From positions 58,713-122,712 of the IMG/VR virus record IMGVR_UViG_3300020583_000224: 64,000 nucleotides of DNA, one strand, 5' to 3'. Both the position numbers and the translations under genes were made by a program. The notes beneath the pieces were generated by a model. That model was not told the origin of the DNA and searched no databases. It saw nothing but the letters and a program-made list of their open reading frames with translations. This DNA comes from a virus. Below, piece by piece: positions 46,046-55,023 of the stretch; the stretch's first letter is position 1, and each line of letters begins with the position of its first letter.

Positions 46046-46086
46046 ACCACGGCGAGGGCCATCTAGCCTGAGGAACGGGGGCGCCC

Positions 46087-46659
46087 ATGTGCCTATCGTG
46101 CGGATGTGGCTTGACGGAGAACGACCACGGCGACCCGCGGCACCTGACCCTCGCAGCTCTGCAAGCCGCAGCCGACGCGTCCGGCGTCAGCCTCGCCGTC
46201 GCCGCATCGAACATCCTGCGCACCGTCACCGGGACGCTCGGCGACGACGAGCCGCAGGACGGCCCCCCCGACCAGTTCCTATATGGGGTTGCATACCAGG
46301 CGGGCCCCGATCCACGGATCCGGATGGGCGCGGACGGCGGCCGAGACTACTTCGCTCCGCGATCTCTGGAGCTAGCTGCATGGTCATTCATGTTGGGTGG
46401 CCACCAGCACGGCCTGTTCCACGCCGACGGTACCGAAGGCGCGGCGCGAACCGTCGAATCGGGCATCTACCGGAACCCGATCCCGTGGGTCATCGACGAC
46501 GACCTGATCGTGCGTAAGGGCGACTGGACGATTGGGGTCCTTGTGGACGACGAGGGCTGGGCCTTGCACAAGCAGGGGAAGATCGGCGGCCTGTCGCCGC
46601 AGGGTGGCGGCAAGCGACGGCGCCCCAAGCCCCGCTCCAATCCTTTCGGCATCACGTAG
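46087..46659 (+). CDS. XkdF-like head protein
   Basis: 190 residues from an ATG. It begins with MCLSCGCG, a Cys cluster. The part from about residue 90 (SFMLGGHQHGLFH, then VESGIYRNPIPW and KGDWTIGVLVDDEGWALHKQGKIGG, in parts) follows the XkdF pattern of PBSX-like phages, thought to be the head maturation protease. It lies between the portal and the scaffold-type gene, where a prohead protease is expected. Confidence 0.72.
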   Translation: MCLSCGCGLTENDHGDPRHLTLAALQAAADASGVSLAVAASNILRTVTGTLGDDEPQDGPPDQFLYGVAYQAGPDPRIRMGADGGRDYFAPRSLELAAWSFMLGGHQHGLFHADGTEGAARTVESGIYRNPIPWVIDDDLIVRKGDWTIGVLVDDEGWALHKQGKIGGLSPQGGGKRRRPKPRSNPFGIT

Positions 46660-46669
46660 GAGCTGAGCC

Positions 46670-48649
46670 ATGACCGAAGAGATCCCCGAGGACATGACTG
46701 AGATCTACGACGCTGACGTCCCGCGCGTGGACCTCGTTGGCGCCGCAGCCAATGGAATTCCCCGGTTCCTGATCGCGAAGGGCCAGGACGGTGCCGGACT
46801 CTTCGACCCGGGCTATGTGCGCAACCTGATCGCTAAGTCGGAACCCGAGACCACGGAGACGGTGACCATGAGCGGTAGTCCCGCGGCGATCGCGGCCCTC
46901 ATCCACGGCGCGCCCGTCCGCAAGGCCGAGACGCCTGCGGCCGAGGACGACGTGGCCAAGGCTGAGGCCTCTACCAAGTCGATGAACGACCGACCTGACA
47001 GCGACTTCGCGTACGTGGAGCCCGGCGGCAAGAAGGACGAGTCCGGCAAGACTGTGCCGCGCTCGCTGCGCCACTTCCCGATCTACGACGCCGCGCACGT
47101 CCGCAACGCCCTGTCGCGGGCACCGCAGTCCCCGTTCGGCGACAAGGCCATGCCCAAGATTCGGGCCGCAGCCAAGAAGTTCGACATCGACGTGTCCAAG
47201 GAGACCGCCGCAGCCCCCGAGCAGACCGAGGTGACGAAGGACATGGACATGCCGATGGACGACGAAGGCGGCATGGACCCGACCGTCGTCCTCGCCGAAC
47301 CCGAGGAGACGCCCGACGGCGACGCCGGCGACCCCGGATCCCCGGCGTGGGAGGCGATCGACGCGGCCACCGCCCGCAAGTGGACCGCCATCGCAGCCCG
47401 CCTCCGCAGCGCCCTCGGCGTCATGGCCGACCGCGAATCCCTCGAGGCCGCGACCGTCGACCCCGACGACGCCGAAGCCGCCATGGACCTCGACGACGCG
47501 GCATGCGCCGTCGACTACGTCATCGACACGCTCGCCGGGTTCGCCGTAGACGAGCAGGCCGAAGCCGACGACGCCGTCATGGCGATGGTCGGCAAGTCCA
47601 TCGGCGCCCTCGACACCGCGCACCTCGACACCGTCGAATCCCTCGGTGCCGTACGCAAGGCCGGCCGCACCCTGTCCGCGAGCAACGAATCCGCGCTGCG
47701 GCAGGCGATCCAGGCCCTACAGCAGATCCTCGCGAGCCTCCCGGCCGCACCCGTCACGAAGGAGGCCGGGGAGCCGGTCGCCAAGACCGCCAACGAGGAG
47801 AGCGATATGCCGACCCCCACCCCGTCCGAAGACGTCACCGCAGCGTCCGGCCAGGAGCCCGCCATGGGCGCCGCGTCGCTCGAGCCGAAGCCCGTCGCCG
47901 GACAGGCCGTCACCGAGATGGCCAAGGCCGCCGAGCCCGCGCCGGTCGCCAAGGCCGAGAAGACCCCGCAGGTCGCGATCTACGACGCCAACGGCAACCT
48001 CGTCGGCACCGTCGACCCGGCTGAGATCACCATGCTCGCCCCCGCCAAGGCCCCCGAGGCCGCCGCCAAGGCCGACGACGGCGCGATGCCGGAAGAGCCC
48101 GCCGCACCCGCGGCCGAGGCCCCCGCCGCCACCCCCACAGACCTGACGCCCGCCCCCGCGGCGTCCGTCGGCACCCCCGCCGACGCAGTACCGGCCGACG
48201 ACGACACCGTCGCCAAGGCCGCCGACACCAGCACCACCGAGGACCCGCAGAACGTGCTCAAGGGCAGCATCACGGAACTGGTCAAGGCAGCGTACGCCGA
48301 GCAGAGCGCCCCCACGGGCGAGCTCATCAAGTCGCTGGAGGACCGGAACCGCAAGCTGGAGGAGCAGAACGCGGCACTCGTGAAGCACACCGCCGCCCTC
48401 GAGGAGCGGCTCACGAAGGTCGAAAACCAGCCCGCCGTCATGGCCATCGCGTCCAACGGCGCCATCCCGCCCGCGCACCTCATGCGCGGCCAGGACCACG
48501 GCGCGCCCGCCGACATCAGCAAGGCCCAGGCCCTGCGCACGGCGTTCAAGGCGACCGACGACGCGCCCACGCAGCAGTCCCTCGCCCGCGACATGAACGC
48601 CCTCGCGATCGAGCAGCTGCAGGCCATCCACGCGGCAGGCCCGCGCTAA
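46670..48649 (+). CDS. Scaffold/maturation-type head protein
   Basis: 659 residues from an ATG with GGAGCTGAG upstream. It begins VPRVDLVGAAANGIPRFLIAK, a signature of XkdF-type proteases. Residues 105 to 180 (SDFAYVEPGGKKDE, then RHFPIYDAAHVRNALSRA and PKIRAAAKKFDI) look like the DUF6582 domain. From residue 200 to 560 it is Ala/Pro/Glu-rich and disordered. Near 550 there is a coiled coil (SLEDRNRKLEEQNAALVKH). The form suits a scaffold removed by proteolysis before capsid expansion. Confidence 0.75.
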   Translation: MTEEIPEDMTEIYDADVPRVDLVGAAANGIPRFLIAKGQDGAGLFDPGYVRNLIAKSEPETTETVTMSGSPAAIAALIHGAPVRKAETPAAEDDVAKAEASTKSMNDRPDSDFAYVEPGGKKDESGKTVPRSLRHFPIYDAAHVRNALSRAPQSPFGDKAMPKIRAAAKKFDIDVSKETAAAPEQTEVTKDMDMPMDDEGGMDPTVVLAEPEETPDGDAGDPGSPAWEAIDAATARKWTAIAARLRSALGVMADRESLEAATVDPDDAEAAMDLDDAACAVDYVIDTLAGFAVDEQAEADDAVMAMVGKSIGALDTAHLDTVESLGAVRKAGRTLSASNESALRQAIQALQQILASLPAAPVTKEAGEPVAKTANEESDMPTPTPSEDVTAASGQEPAMGAASLEPKPVAGQAVTEMAKAAEPAPVAKAEKTPQVAIYDANGNLVGTVDPAEITMLAPAKAPEAAAKADDGAMPEEPAAPAAEAPAATPTDLTPAPAASVGTPADAVPADDDTVAKAADTSTTEDPQNVLKGSITELVKAAYAEQSAPTGELIKSLEDRNRKLEEQNAALVKHTAALEERLTKVENQPAVMAIASNGAIPPAHLMRGQDHGAPADISKAQALRTAFKATDDAPTQQSLARDMNALAIEQLQAIHAAGPR

Positions 48650-48673
48650 CTGGCGCACCTCCAGCCCACCCCG

Positions 48674-48707
48674 AAGCCCCCGTAGACGCCGCGCGTCCGG
48701 GGGCTTT
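48674..48707 (+). terminator. Terminator before the capsid gene
   Basis: AAGCCCCCG pairs with CGGGGGCTT, with GACGC and GCGTC pairing inside, and TTTCG follows. It may separate scaffold from capsid transcription or attenuate read-through. Confidence 0.75.
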
Positions 48708-48730
48708 CGCATGCCCGAAAGAAGGCACAC

Positions 48731-50227
48731 GTGAGCAACACCATGCAAGACGTGACCGAGGAGACCCTCGCCGCGATCACCAAGGCCCAGACCACGGGCA
48801 TCATGGAAGCCACCGGCTTCTACTCGTACGACCTGTCCGGCCTGATCAGCCTGATTCCGGTGGTCACGCCGTTCCGTGACCACGTCGCCCGCAAGCAGTC
48901 CCCTGACGGGAACCCCTTCGCGATCTGGAGGGCGATCCTCAACCTGACGGACTCGCAGCCCGACGGCTCCATGGGCTTCGACTACGCGGCCAACGAGGTC
49001 ATCGTCTCCGAGCAGGACTTCCAGTCCCGCTACAAGCCGACCGGCTACGCCGGGTTCGTCACCCAGGACGCGTTCGACCTCGCCAAGGGGTACACGGACG
49101 TCTACGCCGAGTCGACGTTCAACACCCTCAACCAGGTCCTGATCATGGACGACCGCAAGATGCTCGGCGCGCAGTCTTTCGCGCTGGCGGCGGCCACCGC
49201 CCCGACGCTGACCCAGCACACGACCGGTGGCACCATCGGCACCGTCACCTCGTACGTCGGCGTCGCTGCCCGTACCGGCAGCGGCTACTACTACGGGTCC
49301 GGCAATAGCCAGGGCGCGAGCAACTCGACCACGTTCGGCTCCGGCACCACCAACTCGATCACCGCGACCACCGCGGCCGTGAGGGGTGCGGTCTGCTACG
49401 ACTGGTTCTACTCGGCCAACGGCACGACCTGGTACTACTACACCACCACCACCGTCAACACGGTGACGATCACCACGCCGATCACGTCGAACAACGCGCT
49501 CCCCACCACCCTGCCCGACCTGCAGCAGACCTGGTGGAAGGGCTCGAACTCCTCCGCGATCCCCACCTACAACGGCTCCGCCGACAACGGTTCGGCCAAC
49601 AGCACCGACTACGACGGATTCCTCTCCAGCCTGTCCGGCGACTACAACACCGCCGGCCAGTGGGTGCAGCCCGGCACCGGCACCACCAACCCGTCGGTGT
49701 GGAACTCGCTCAACGGTGCCGGCCTGACGCTGTCCGGCGGCTCCGTCAACGAGATCGAGAACGACCTGTTCCTGCCGCTGTGGAACCAGGTCAAGTGCTC
49801 CCCGACCGCGCTGATGATGAACGCCGCGCAGGCGCAGGAGATCGCGAACCTCGTGCTCGGCTCGAACTCGGCGACCACGTTCCTGAACACCGACGCCTCG
49901 GGCCGTATCTCGGTCACGGCCGGCGGCCGTGTCGGCGAGCTCGTCAACGCCCCCGCTGGCGGTGTGACGGTGCCGATCGAGGTGCACGTCTCCCTGCCCC
50001 CGGGTACGATCATCGCGCGCTCCGACCGGGTTCCGTTCCCGCAGGCGAACATCAGCTCCGTGCTGGAGTTCCGCACCCTGCGTGACACCGCGCAGTTCGA
50101 CTACGGCATCTCCCGGGTCGCGGGCACCGCCGGTGGCGGGCCAAGGCGTGAATATGAAATCCGCACCATCGGAGCCATGATCAACAGGGCTCCCGTGGCG
50201 GCAGGCGTGCTCAGCAACATTGCCTGA
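48731..50227 (+). CDS. Major capsid protein (HK97-like fold)
   Basis: 498 residues from a GTG with GAAAGAAGG upstream. The opening (LSGLISLIPVVTPFRDHVARK, in part) and the end (ISSVLEFRTLRDTAQFDYGISR, in part, then IRTIGAMINRAPVA) suit the E-loop and P-domain of an HK97-type capsid. Residues 170 to 330 form a Ser/Thr/Tyr/Asn-rich insertion (GSGYYYGSGNSQG, VCYDWFYSANGTTWYYY), probably a surface domain. Position after scaffold and before a decoration protein, with strong terminators on both sides, supports the call. Confidence 0.88.
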   Translation: MSNTMQDVTEETLAAITKAQTTGIMEATGFYSYDLSGLISLIPVVTPFRDHVARKQSPDGNPFAIWRAILNLTDSQPDGSMGFDYAANEVIVSEQDFQSRYKPTGYAGFVTQDAFDLAKGYTDVYAESTFNTLNQVLIMDDRKMLGAQSFALAAATAPTLTQHTTGGTIGTVTSYVGVAARTGSGYYYGSGNSQGASNSTTFGSGTTNSITATTAAVRGAVCYDWFYSANGTTWYYYTTTTVNTVTITTPITSNNALPTTLPDLQQTWWKGSNSSAIPTYNGSADNGSANSTDYDGFLSSLSGDYNTAGQWVQPGTGTTNPSVWNSLNGAGLTLSGGSVNEIENDLFLPLWNQVKCSPTALMMNAAQAQEIANLVLGSNSATTFLNTDASGRISVTAGGRVGELVNAPAGGVTVPIEVHVSLPPGTIIARSDRVPFPQANISSVLEFRTLRDTAQFDYGISRVAGTAGGGPRREYEIRTIGAMINRAPVAAGVLSNIA

Positions 50228-50246
50228 GTAACCACATACTGATACA

Positions 50247-50276
50247 CCCGGCCGAGAGTGGTCACTCTCGGCCGGG
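50247..50276 (+). terminator. Very strong hairpin after the capsid gene
   Basis: CCCGGCCGAGAGTG pairs perfectly with CACTCTCGGCCGGG with only GT between, so the effective loop is four bases or more. It stands 20 nt after the capsid stop and probably protects or ends the abundant capsid mRNA. Confidence 0.85.
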
Positions 50277-50349
50277 GGCTGCCCGGGGGCACCGCCGCCC
50301 GGCATCACCCCGTCGAGGCCGCGCGGCCTCTCCAGGCCGGAGGTTCCCT

Positions 50350-51033
50350 ATGCCCATCAACCAGATCGTCACCGGTGGCCCGAACGGACTGCTCGCAGTC
50401 GAGACCGTCGGCGACGCCATGCAGGGCCCGCTCACCCTCGACAACCAGGCCACCGCGCCCGCCGCAGCGGCAGGCGGCGCAGTGCTGTACGCGACGGGCG
50501 GCGTAGTCACCTACATCAACCCGCAGGGCCTGGTGAACACGATCGTCGGCTCCCAGGGCGGCCTGACCGCTGCCGGGTCCGCGATCACGACCACGACCTC
50601 GGAGACTGTGCTCCAGTCGATGAGCCTGCCCGCGAACGACGCGATCGCGGGCGCGGTGTACAAGATGGCCGGCTGGGGCGTGTTCTCTTCGACGGCCAGC
50701 CCGGGCAACACGGTGTTCACGCTGAGGCTCGGCGGCGTTGCGGGCACGTCGCTGGCGGCGAGCGCGAACATCGCGCTGACGGCTTCGCTGACGAACGCGC
50801 AGTTCAACTACGAGGCGCGGCTGAATTTCCTGTCGCCGACCTCGGTGACGTGCGACCTGGAGATCACGCTCAACACCGCTGCGGGTGGCGCGGCGTCGGA
50901 GTTCCTGGTGGCTTCGACGGCTGCGGTGACGGTGTCGCTGTCGACGGCGAAGGCGTGGGTTCTGGACATCACGCCGGGTGCGTCCGGCAACTCCATCCAG
51001 CTGCTCGGCGGGTGGACGGAAAGGGTCGCATAA
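50350..51033 (+). CDS. Capsid decoration or head-fibre protein
   Basis: 227 residues from an ATG with CCGGAGG upstream. A short N-terminal segment with GDAMQGPLTLDN, typical of fibre-type linkers, is followed by a beta-sandwich of about 150 residues (LPANDAIAGAVYKMAGWGVFSS, in part) as in head-fibre and trimeric tip domains. It lies immediately after the capsid gene and ends in its own terminator, so it is made in quantity. The exact place on the virion is inferred. Confidence 0.75.
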   Translation: MPINQIVTGGPNGLLAVETVGDAMQGPLTLDNQATAPAAAAGGAVLYATGGVVTYINPQGLVNTIVGSQGGLTAAGSAITTTTSETVLQSMSLPANDAIAGAVYKMAGWGVFSSTASPGNTVFTLRLGGVAGTSLAASANIALTASLTNAQFNYEARLNFLSPTSVTCDLEITLNTAAGGAASEFLVASTAAVTVSLSTAKAWVLDITPGASGNSIQLLGGWTERVA

Positions 51034-51044
51034 TCATACATTGA

Positions 51045-51075
51045 CAGGCCGGAAGCGGTGATCGTTTCCGGCCTG
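51045..51075 (+). terminator. Terminator after the decoration gene
   Basis: CAGGCCGGAA at 51045-51054 pairs with TTCCGGCCTG at 51066-51075, 12 nt after the stop codon. Confidence 0.8.
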
Positions 51076-51112
51076 CCTCTCGCCCGAACTACTACGATCA
51101 AGGGAGCGCTCG

Positions 51113-51559
51113 ATGCGCCTTTACAACACTGAGGGCGCGACCCAGGTCGACGACCCCGATTTCGGCACGTTCAAGCCGGACGCGAACGGTGCGTTCGATG
51201 GCCTGCCCGACCCGATGTACGCGAAGCTGCACGGCCGTCCGGGCTGGGAGAACGAGGCGGAGCGCGCGGCCCGACTGGCGGCGGAGCAGATGGAGAAGCT
51301 GCGCGACCCGGCAACGATGCTCGCGGAACTGCAGAAGATGACCGCTGGTCAAGGCGCCTTGGCGTCGCTGCTGGCGACCGCGCTCGGCGTGGGGCAGGCC
51401 CAGTCTGCCGATGCGCCGACGGCGCCGGCCCCGGCCGTTGCTGAGGTGCCGCCGGTCGAACCTGTGGCCAAGTCGGACGAGCCGGAGCAGCCCGCCCCGG
51501 CGCCCGCGAAGTCTTCGCGCGCCTCGAAGAAGGCCGCAGCCACACCGCCTACCGCCTGA
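51113..51559 (+). CDS. Unknown head-region protein
   Basis: 148 residues from an ATG with GGGAGC upstream. The first 50 residues (MRLYNTEGATQV, then FGTFKPDANGAFDGLP) are compact; the middle is helical; the last 50 residues are Ala/Pro/Glu/Lys-rich and disordered. Proteins of this build lie after the capsid gene in many actinophages. Its role in assembly is unknown. Confidence 0.75.
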   Translation: MRLYNTEGATQVDDPDFGTFKPDANGAFDGLPDPMYAKLHGRPGWENEAERAARLAAEQMEKLRDPATMLAELQKMTAGQGALASLLATALGVGQAQSADAPTAPAPAVAEVPPVEPVAKSDEPEQPAPAPAKSSRASKKAAATPPTA

Positions 51560-51673
51560 GGCGGTCCTGGATCCGCGATCCGGCCAGGTCGAAAGTGGTA
51601 GAATTCTGACATCAGACCCCGGCGACTGCGTCAACAGTCCCGGGGCGTGGCCGACCTGAGGGAACAGGACGAC

Positions 51674-52687
51674 ATGGCAAAGGGTACATGCAGCATTGAT
51701 GGCTGCGACAGGCCGAGACGCTCACGCGGCTGGTGCGTGATGCACTATGACAGGTGGCGCAGACACGGCGACCCCGAGGTGCTCCTTCGAGAAGCTGATG
51801 CCTGCGCCTTTCACGACTGCGAGCGGCAGCGGAAGACGCACGGGTACTGCTACACCCACTACCGGCAGGTCAAAGCTGGCGCGCCGCTCCGGCCGATCGG
51901 CAGCCCGAAGCCCAAGCGGTTGTGCTCGATCGACGAATGCGGAAGTCCGCATGTGGGCCTCGGATACTGCAACATGCACCTTCTGCGTCTGCGCCTACAC
52001 GGGAATGTCGACCACGTCAGAAGGCCAGAAGATGCTCACAGGAAGTACACGCTTGATGCGGCATTCTTCGAGCAGATTCGAACCGAGGCGCAGGCGTACT
52101 GGCTCGGATTCGTTACGGCCGACGGCTGCGTCTCTCAGTCGCCCCGAACGAACACGCTGATCGTGACCTTGCAGTTGCGCGATGTTGACCACCTTGTGCG
52201 CATGAACGCGGACCTGGCCTCCGACCGCCCTCTGTACTTTCCGCCGAATAAGGCCGCTGCCACCGCATCCTTCGACTCGCTTCAACTGATCGAAGGCCTG
52301 ATCCGCTTGGGCGTGGGTCCTCGCAAGAGCGGCGTAGTTGAGCCGTGGGACGGGCCAGCCGATCTCATGCCGCACTACTGGCGCGGTTTGTTCGACGGCG
52401 ACGGGACGATTCACAAGGGCAGGCAGTGGGCCGTCGGCATTAGCGGCAGCAGAGCGTGTGTCGAAGGATTTGCGGAATGGGGCCGTTCAGTTAGCGGATC
52501 GCGGGCGCAGTCTCGGCGGGCTCGCGACAGAACGTGGGCCTGGACTCTGTCTGGCAGCCATGGCCCGCAGTCTCTGGCGTCGGCGATGTTCGCCGATACG
52601 ACCGTGTCGCTCGTTCGTAAGCAGCGCATGGCCGACGAGTTGATCTCGGCGACCTTTCCCGCGAGCGGACGGCTGCGGATGACGTAG
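51674..52687 (+). CDS. Free-standing LAGLIDADG homing endonuclease with N-terminal zinc repeats
   Basis: 337 residues from an ATG at 51674. The N-terminus has three repeats of Cys-Cys-Cys-His type: [38 protein letters not shown] and [19 protein letters not shown], each followed by a basic helix, likely zinc fingers for target reading. Two LAGLIDADG helices follow: [10 protein letters not shown] near residue 150 and [10 protein letters not shown] near 237. The gene is less GC-rich than its neighbours and sits between head genes that are normally adjacent, as a free homing endonuclease would. Confidence 0.9.
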   Translation: MAKGTCSIDGCDRPRRSRGWCVMHYDRWRRHGDPEVLLREADACAFHDCERQRKTHGYCYTHYRQVKAGAPLRPIGSPKPKRLCSIDECGSPHVGLGYCNMHLLRLRLHGNVDHVRRPEDAHRKYTLDAAFFEQIRTEAQAYWLGFVTADGCVSQSPRTNTLIVTLQLRDVDHLVRMNADLASDRPLYFPPNKAAATASFDSLQLIEGLIRLGVGPRKSGVVEPWDGPADLMPHYWRGLFDGDGTIHKGRQWAVGISGSRACVEGFAEWGRSVSGSRAQSRRARDRTWAWTLSGSHGPQSLASAMFADTTVSLVRKQRMADELISATFPASGRLRMT

Positions 52688-52705
52688 AAACTTGGGGGTG
52701 CCACG

Positions 52706-53683
52706 ATGCCCCTCGGCACTCCGTATATCAACCAGCAGACGCTGAATGATGCGGCCACGGGCGTTTCCTGGTCGTCTATCCCCACTCCCCAGGCGCCACT
52801 GCCAGCACAGGAAGCCGAGCAACTGGCGATCTGCTGGCGTGCAACTTCGATAGTTGATACATACTGCCACCAGGTTCTCCGCGCGACGGTCGCCAACGAG
52901 CAGCTGACCGGCCCTGGCGCCCCGCGCTTCGGCTTCATGCCGGGCACGGACCAGTTCATGTTGACGATGCGCCAGTGGCCGATTTCGGCGATTCTGGCGA
53001 TCCAGTACGCCTACAACCGGCCTCCGCTGACGTGGTCAACGGCGCCTTCGACGTCGTATCTGATCAACCATCCGCTGGTGGGGGAGTACACGGATACGGC
53101 GTCGGCGACGGCGCCGGATGGCGGCTGGTCGATTCAGTTGGATCCGTGCGGGATCGGTTCGTCGTCGGGCGTGTTCGGTGGGCGCCTGGTGCGCGGCCGC
53201 TGGCGCCGCAACCATCTGCGGCTGTTGGTGTCGTACACGAACGGCTGGCCGCACGCGTCGTTGACGTCGCCGGCCGCGGCGGGCGCTTCGACGATCTCCG
53301 TGGATGACGTGACGGGATGGGTGGGCGCGTCGGGTTTCGCGTATGACGGTTCGGCGACGGAGCAGGTTGCAGCCACGGCAGTCTCGGGGGCTTCGCCACT
53401 GGCGTTGCCGAACGGCGTGGGCACGGCGCAGACGGGTCCGGGCACGGTCACTCTGTCGTCGCCGCTGTCGTATGCGCATGGCACCGGCACCCTGGTCTCG
53501 GCGCTGCCTGCGAACGTGATGCAGGCGACGATTCTGGTGGCGACGTCGCAGGTGCTGGATTCGGGGATCGAGTCGATCAGCGCGCAGACCTTGTCAGGTT
53601 CGACGTCGCTGGGCGGCAAGGGTGTGTCGGATCTGATCGGGCAGATCAAGGATCTGCTGGACCCGTACCGGCGGGTGATCTAG
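52706..53683 (+). CDS. Head-tail connector protein with an extra beta domain
   Basis: 325 residues from an ATG. The first 130 residues (ICWRATSIVDTYCHQVLRATV, in part) and the last 30 (GVSDLIGQIKDLLDPYRR) fit an adaptor of the gp6 type. Residues 185 to 275 (GASTISVDDVTGWVG, then TVTLSSPLSYAHGTGTLV) are an insertion that resembles one in the tail tube protein. It joins portal to tail; the insertion is probably on the outside. Confidence 0.75.
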   Translation: MPLGTPYINQQTLNDAATGVSWSSIPTPQAPLPAQEAEQLAICWRATSIVDTYCHQVLRATVANEQLTGPGAPRFGFMPGTDQFMLTMRQWPISAILAIQYAYNRPPLTWSTAPSTSYLINHPLVGEYTDTASATAPDGGWSIQLDPCGIGSSSGVFGGRLVRGRWRRNHLRLLVSYTNGWPHASLTSPAAAGASTISVDDVTGWVGASGFAYDGSATEQVAATAVSGASPLALPNGVGTAQTGPGTVTLSSPLSYAHGTGTLVSALPANVMQATILVATSQVLDSGIESISAQTLSGSTSLGGKGVSDLIGQIKDLLDPYRRVI

Positions 53684-53698
53684 ATTCCTCTCAACTCT

Positions 53699-54166
53699 GT
53701 GCAACAGTATGTTCACGGCTTGATAGACGGTCTGCAGGTTCCATGGGACGGCATCCCGGCGGTCACCGCTTACATCACCCCGCCGGCGCCGGGCGCGTTC
53801 AACGGTCCGATCGCCCTGATCGCAGGAGCCCGCGCCCAGGCGTCGCGCGAGACGATGCCGCGTGGCGCGGGGTTCAAGAACCTGCTGTGGACGGTTGAGG
53901 TGTACCTGCACTACCAGTCGCCGCCGACCGCGCCCGATCTGGACCAGGTGTTCCCGATCATCGTGGATGCGGTGATGGTGCAGATGTGGACGACGAAGAT
54001 GCCGCTCAAGATCGATGACCCGACGACGGGCTACTCGTCGGCGACGATGTCCGTCGGCGAGCGGTTCACGCTCGATTTCCCGCCAGTGCGTACCGCGAAC
54101 AAGTCGCAGACCTACGTGTACGTCGCCAGGATCCAGTTCGAGGTGAAGGAACTCCTCCAAGCCTGA
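53699..54166 (+). CDS. Probable head-tail joining or tail terminator protein
   Basis: 155 residues from a GTG at 53699, which lacks a clear ribosome site. The sequence is alpha/beta (VEVYLHYQSPPTAPDLDQVFPIIVDAV, in part) in the style of tail terminator and minor tail proteins. It lies between the connector and the gp10-like gene, where siphoviruses encode the joining proteins. The call rests on order. Confidence 0.68.
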   Translation: MQQYVHGLIDGLQVPWDGIPAVTAYITPPAPGAFNGPIALIAGARAQASRETMPRGAGFKNLLWTVEVYLHYQSPPTAPDLDQVFPIIVDAVMVQMWTTKMPLKIDDPTTGYSSATMSVGERFTLDFPPVRTANKSQTYVYVARIQFEVKELLQA

Positions 54167-54179
54167 TCGGCGGTGGCTC

Positions 54180-54623
54180 GTGGCGTCGGATCCGCTGCTC
54201 GGGATCGGCATGTCGGGGGATTCGTCGAAGCTGAGCGGCCTCGACGTGACCGCAGCCATGGCGGAGTGGGCGAAGACCTGGTCCGTGATGGTCACGGTGG
54301 AACTGGTCGGCGAAGCCCCGGTCGGCAAGGACGAGAACGCGGGACGCCTGCGGGATTCGATCGGCCTGCCGGACATCGAGTCCGGCGGCGGCAAGGTGTC
54401 GATGACGTGGACGTCGGATGTGCCGTACGCAGGGTTCGTGATCGAGGGCACGCAGCCGCATCCGATCTACCCGGTGAATGTGCGGGCGCTGCATTGGGAC
54501 GACGTGTTCGCGGCGCATGTGAATCATCCGGGCACGAAGCCCGACCCGTTTCCGCAGCGCGCGATCGACCGGCTGCTGCCGGAGTTGACGACGTCGCTGG
54601 CCGCGATCTTCAAGGAGCTCTAA
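54180..54623 (+). CDS. HK97 gp10-like tail-component protein
   Basis: 147 residues from a GTG at 54180. The part GRLRDSIGLPD, then PYAGFVIEGTQPHPIYPV and FPQRAIDRLLPEL, follows the gp10 pattern: a short strand region with YAxxVExGTxPH and a helical end. In HK97-like phages this protein joins head and tail. Its stop overlaps the next ATG (TAATG). Confidence 0.82.
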   Translation: MASDPLLGIGMSGDSSKLSGLDVTAAMAEWAKTWSVMVTVELVGEAPVGKDENAGRLRDSIGLPDIESGGGKVSMTWTSDVPYAGFVIEGTQPHPIYPVNVRALHWDDVFAAHVNHPGTKPDPFPQRAIDRLLPELTTSLAAIFKEL

Positions 54624-54913
54624 TGCCTGCTGCTGCCCGTAAGTCTGCTGATGCCGCTTCCGCCGCTGTCGAGGCTGGGGCCGCGCCTGCGACGGAAGCG
54701 GGGCCGTCGGCGCCGGTGGCCGAAGCGGCGCCCGTCGAGGCGGCGGCCGAGGAGGAGTTCCGGCCGCCGGTGACGGTGGTGTTCCTCGGCCATGCGCAGT
54801 CGTCGGTGGCCGGCGTGGGCCTCGTCGAGCCGGGCGAGCAATACCTGGTGCCCGCGGCGCTCGCGGCCGAGCTGGTGCGCGGCGGCTTGTTCGCGCTGAC
54901 CGAGTCCGCCTGA
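54623..54913 (+). CDS. Small tail-region protein with disordered N-terminus
   Basis: 96 residues from an ATG that shares its A with the stop before. The first 45 residues are Ala/Glu/Pro-rich; the remainder is a compact beta-type domain (VTVVFLGHAQSSVAG, then GEQYLVPAALAAELVRGG). It lies before the tail tube gene. The function is unknown. Confidence 0.75.
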   Translation: MPAAARKSADAASAAVEAGAAPATEAGPSAPVAEAAPVEAAAEEEFRPPVTVVFLGHAQSSVAGVGLVEPGEQYLVPAALAAELVRGGLFALTESA

Positions 54914-54934
54914 CGTTCGGTCCGATCCGTTTCG

Positions 54935-54957
54935 ACCCCGCCGTGTGCGGGGTTTTT
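54935..54957 (+). terminator. Rho-independent terminator before the tail tube gene
   Basis: ACCCCGC pairs with GCGGGGT across CGTGT and is followed by TTTTG. This is the best U-tract among terminators in this window. Confidence 0.9.
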
Positions 54958-55023
54958 GTCTTTCTCGCCCTGCGCTGCTTGGCGAGCAGTTCCTGATGCC
55001 CTGAGCGCAGAAAGGCGGCCAGC

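Noticed and set aside
47717-50308. Minus-strand frame of 863 codons opposite scaffold and capsid genes
   Set aside because: No motif, no ribosome site, and it spans two terminators of the sense strand.
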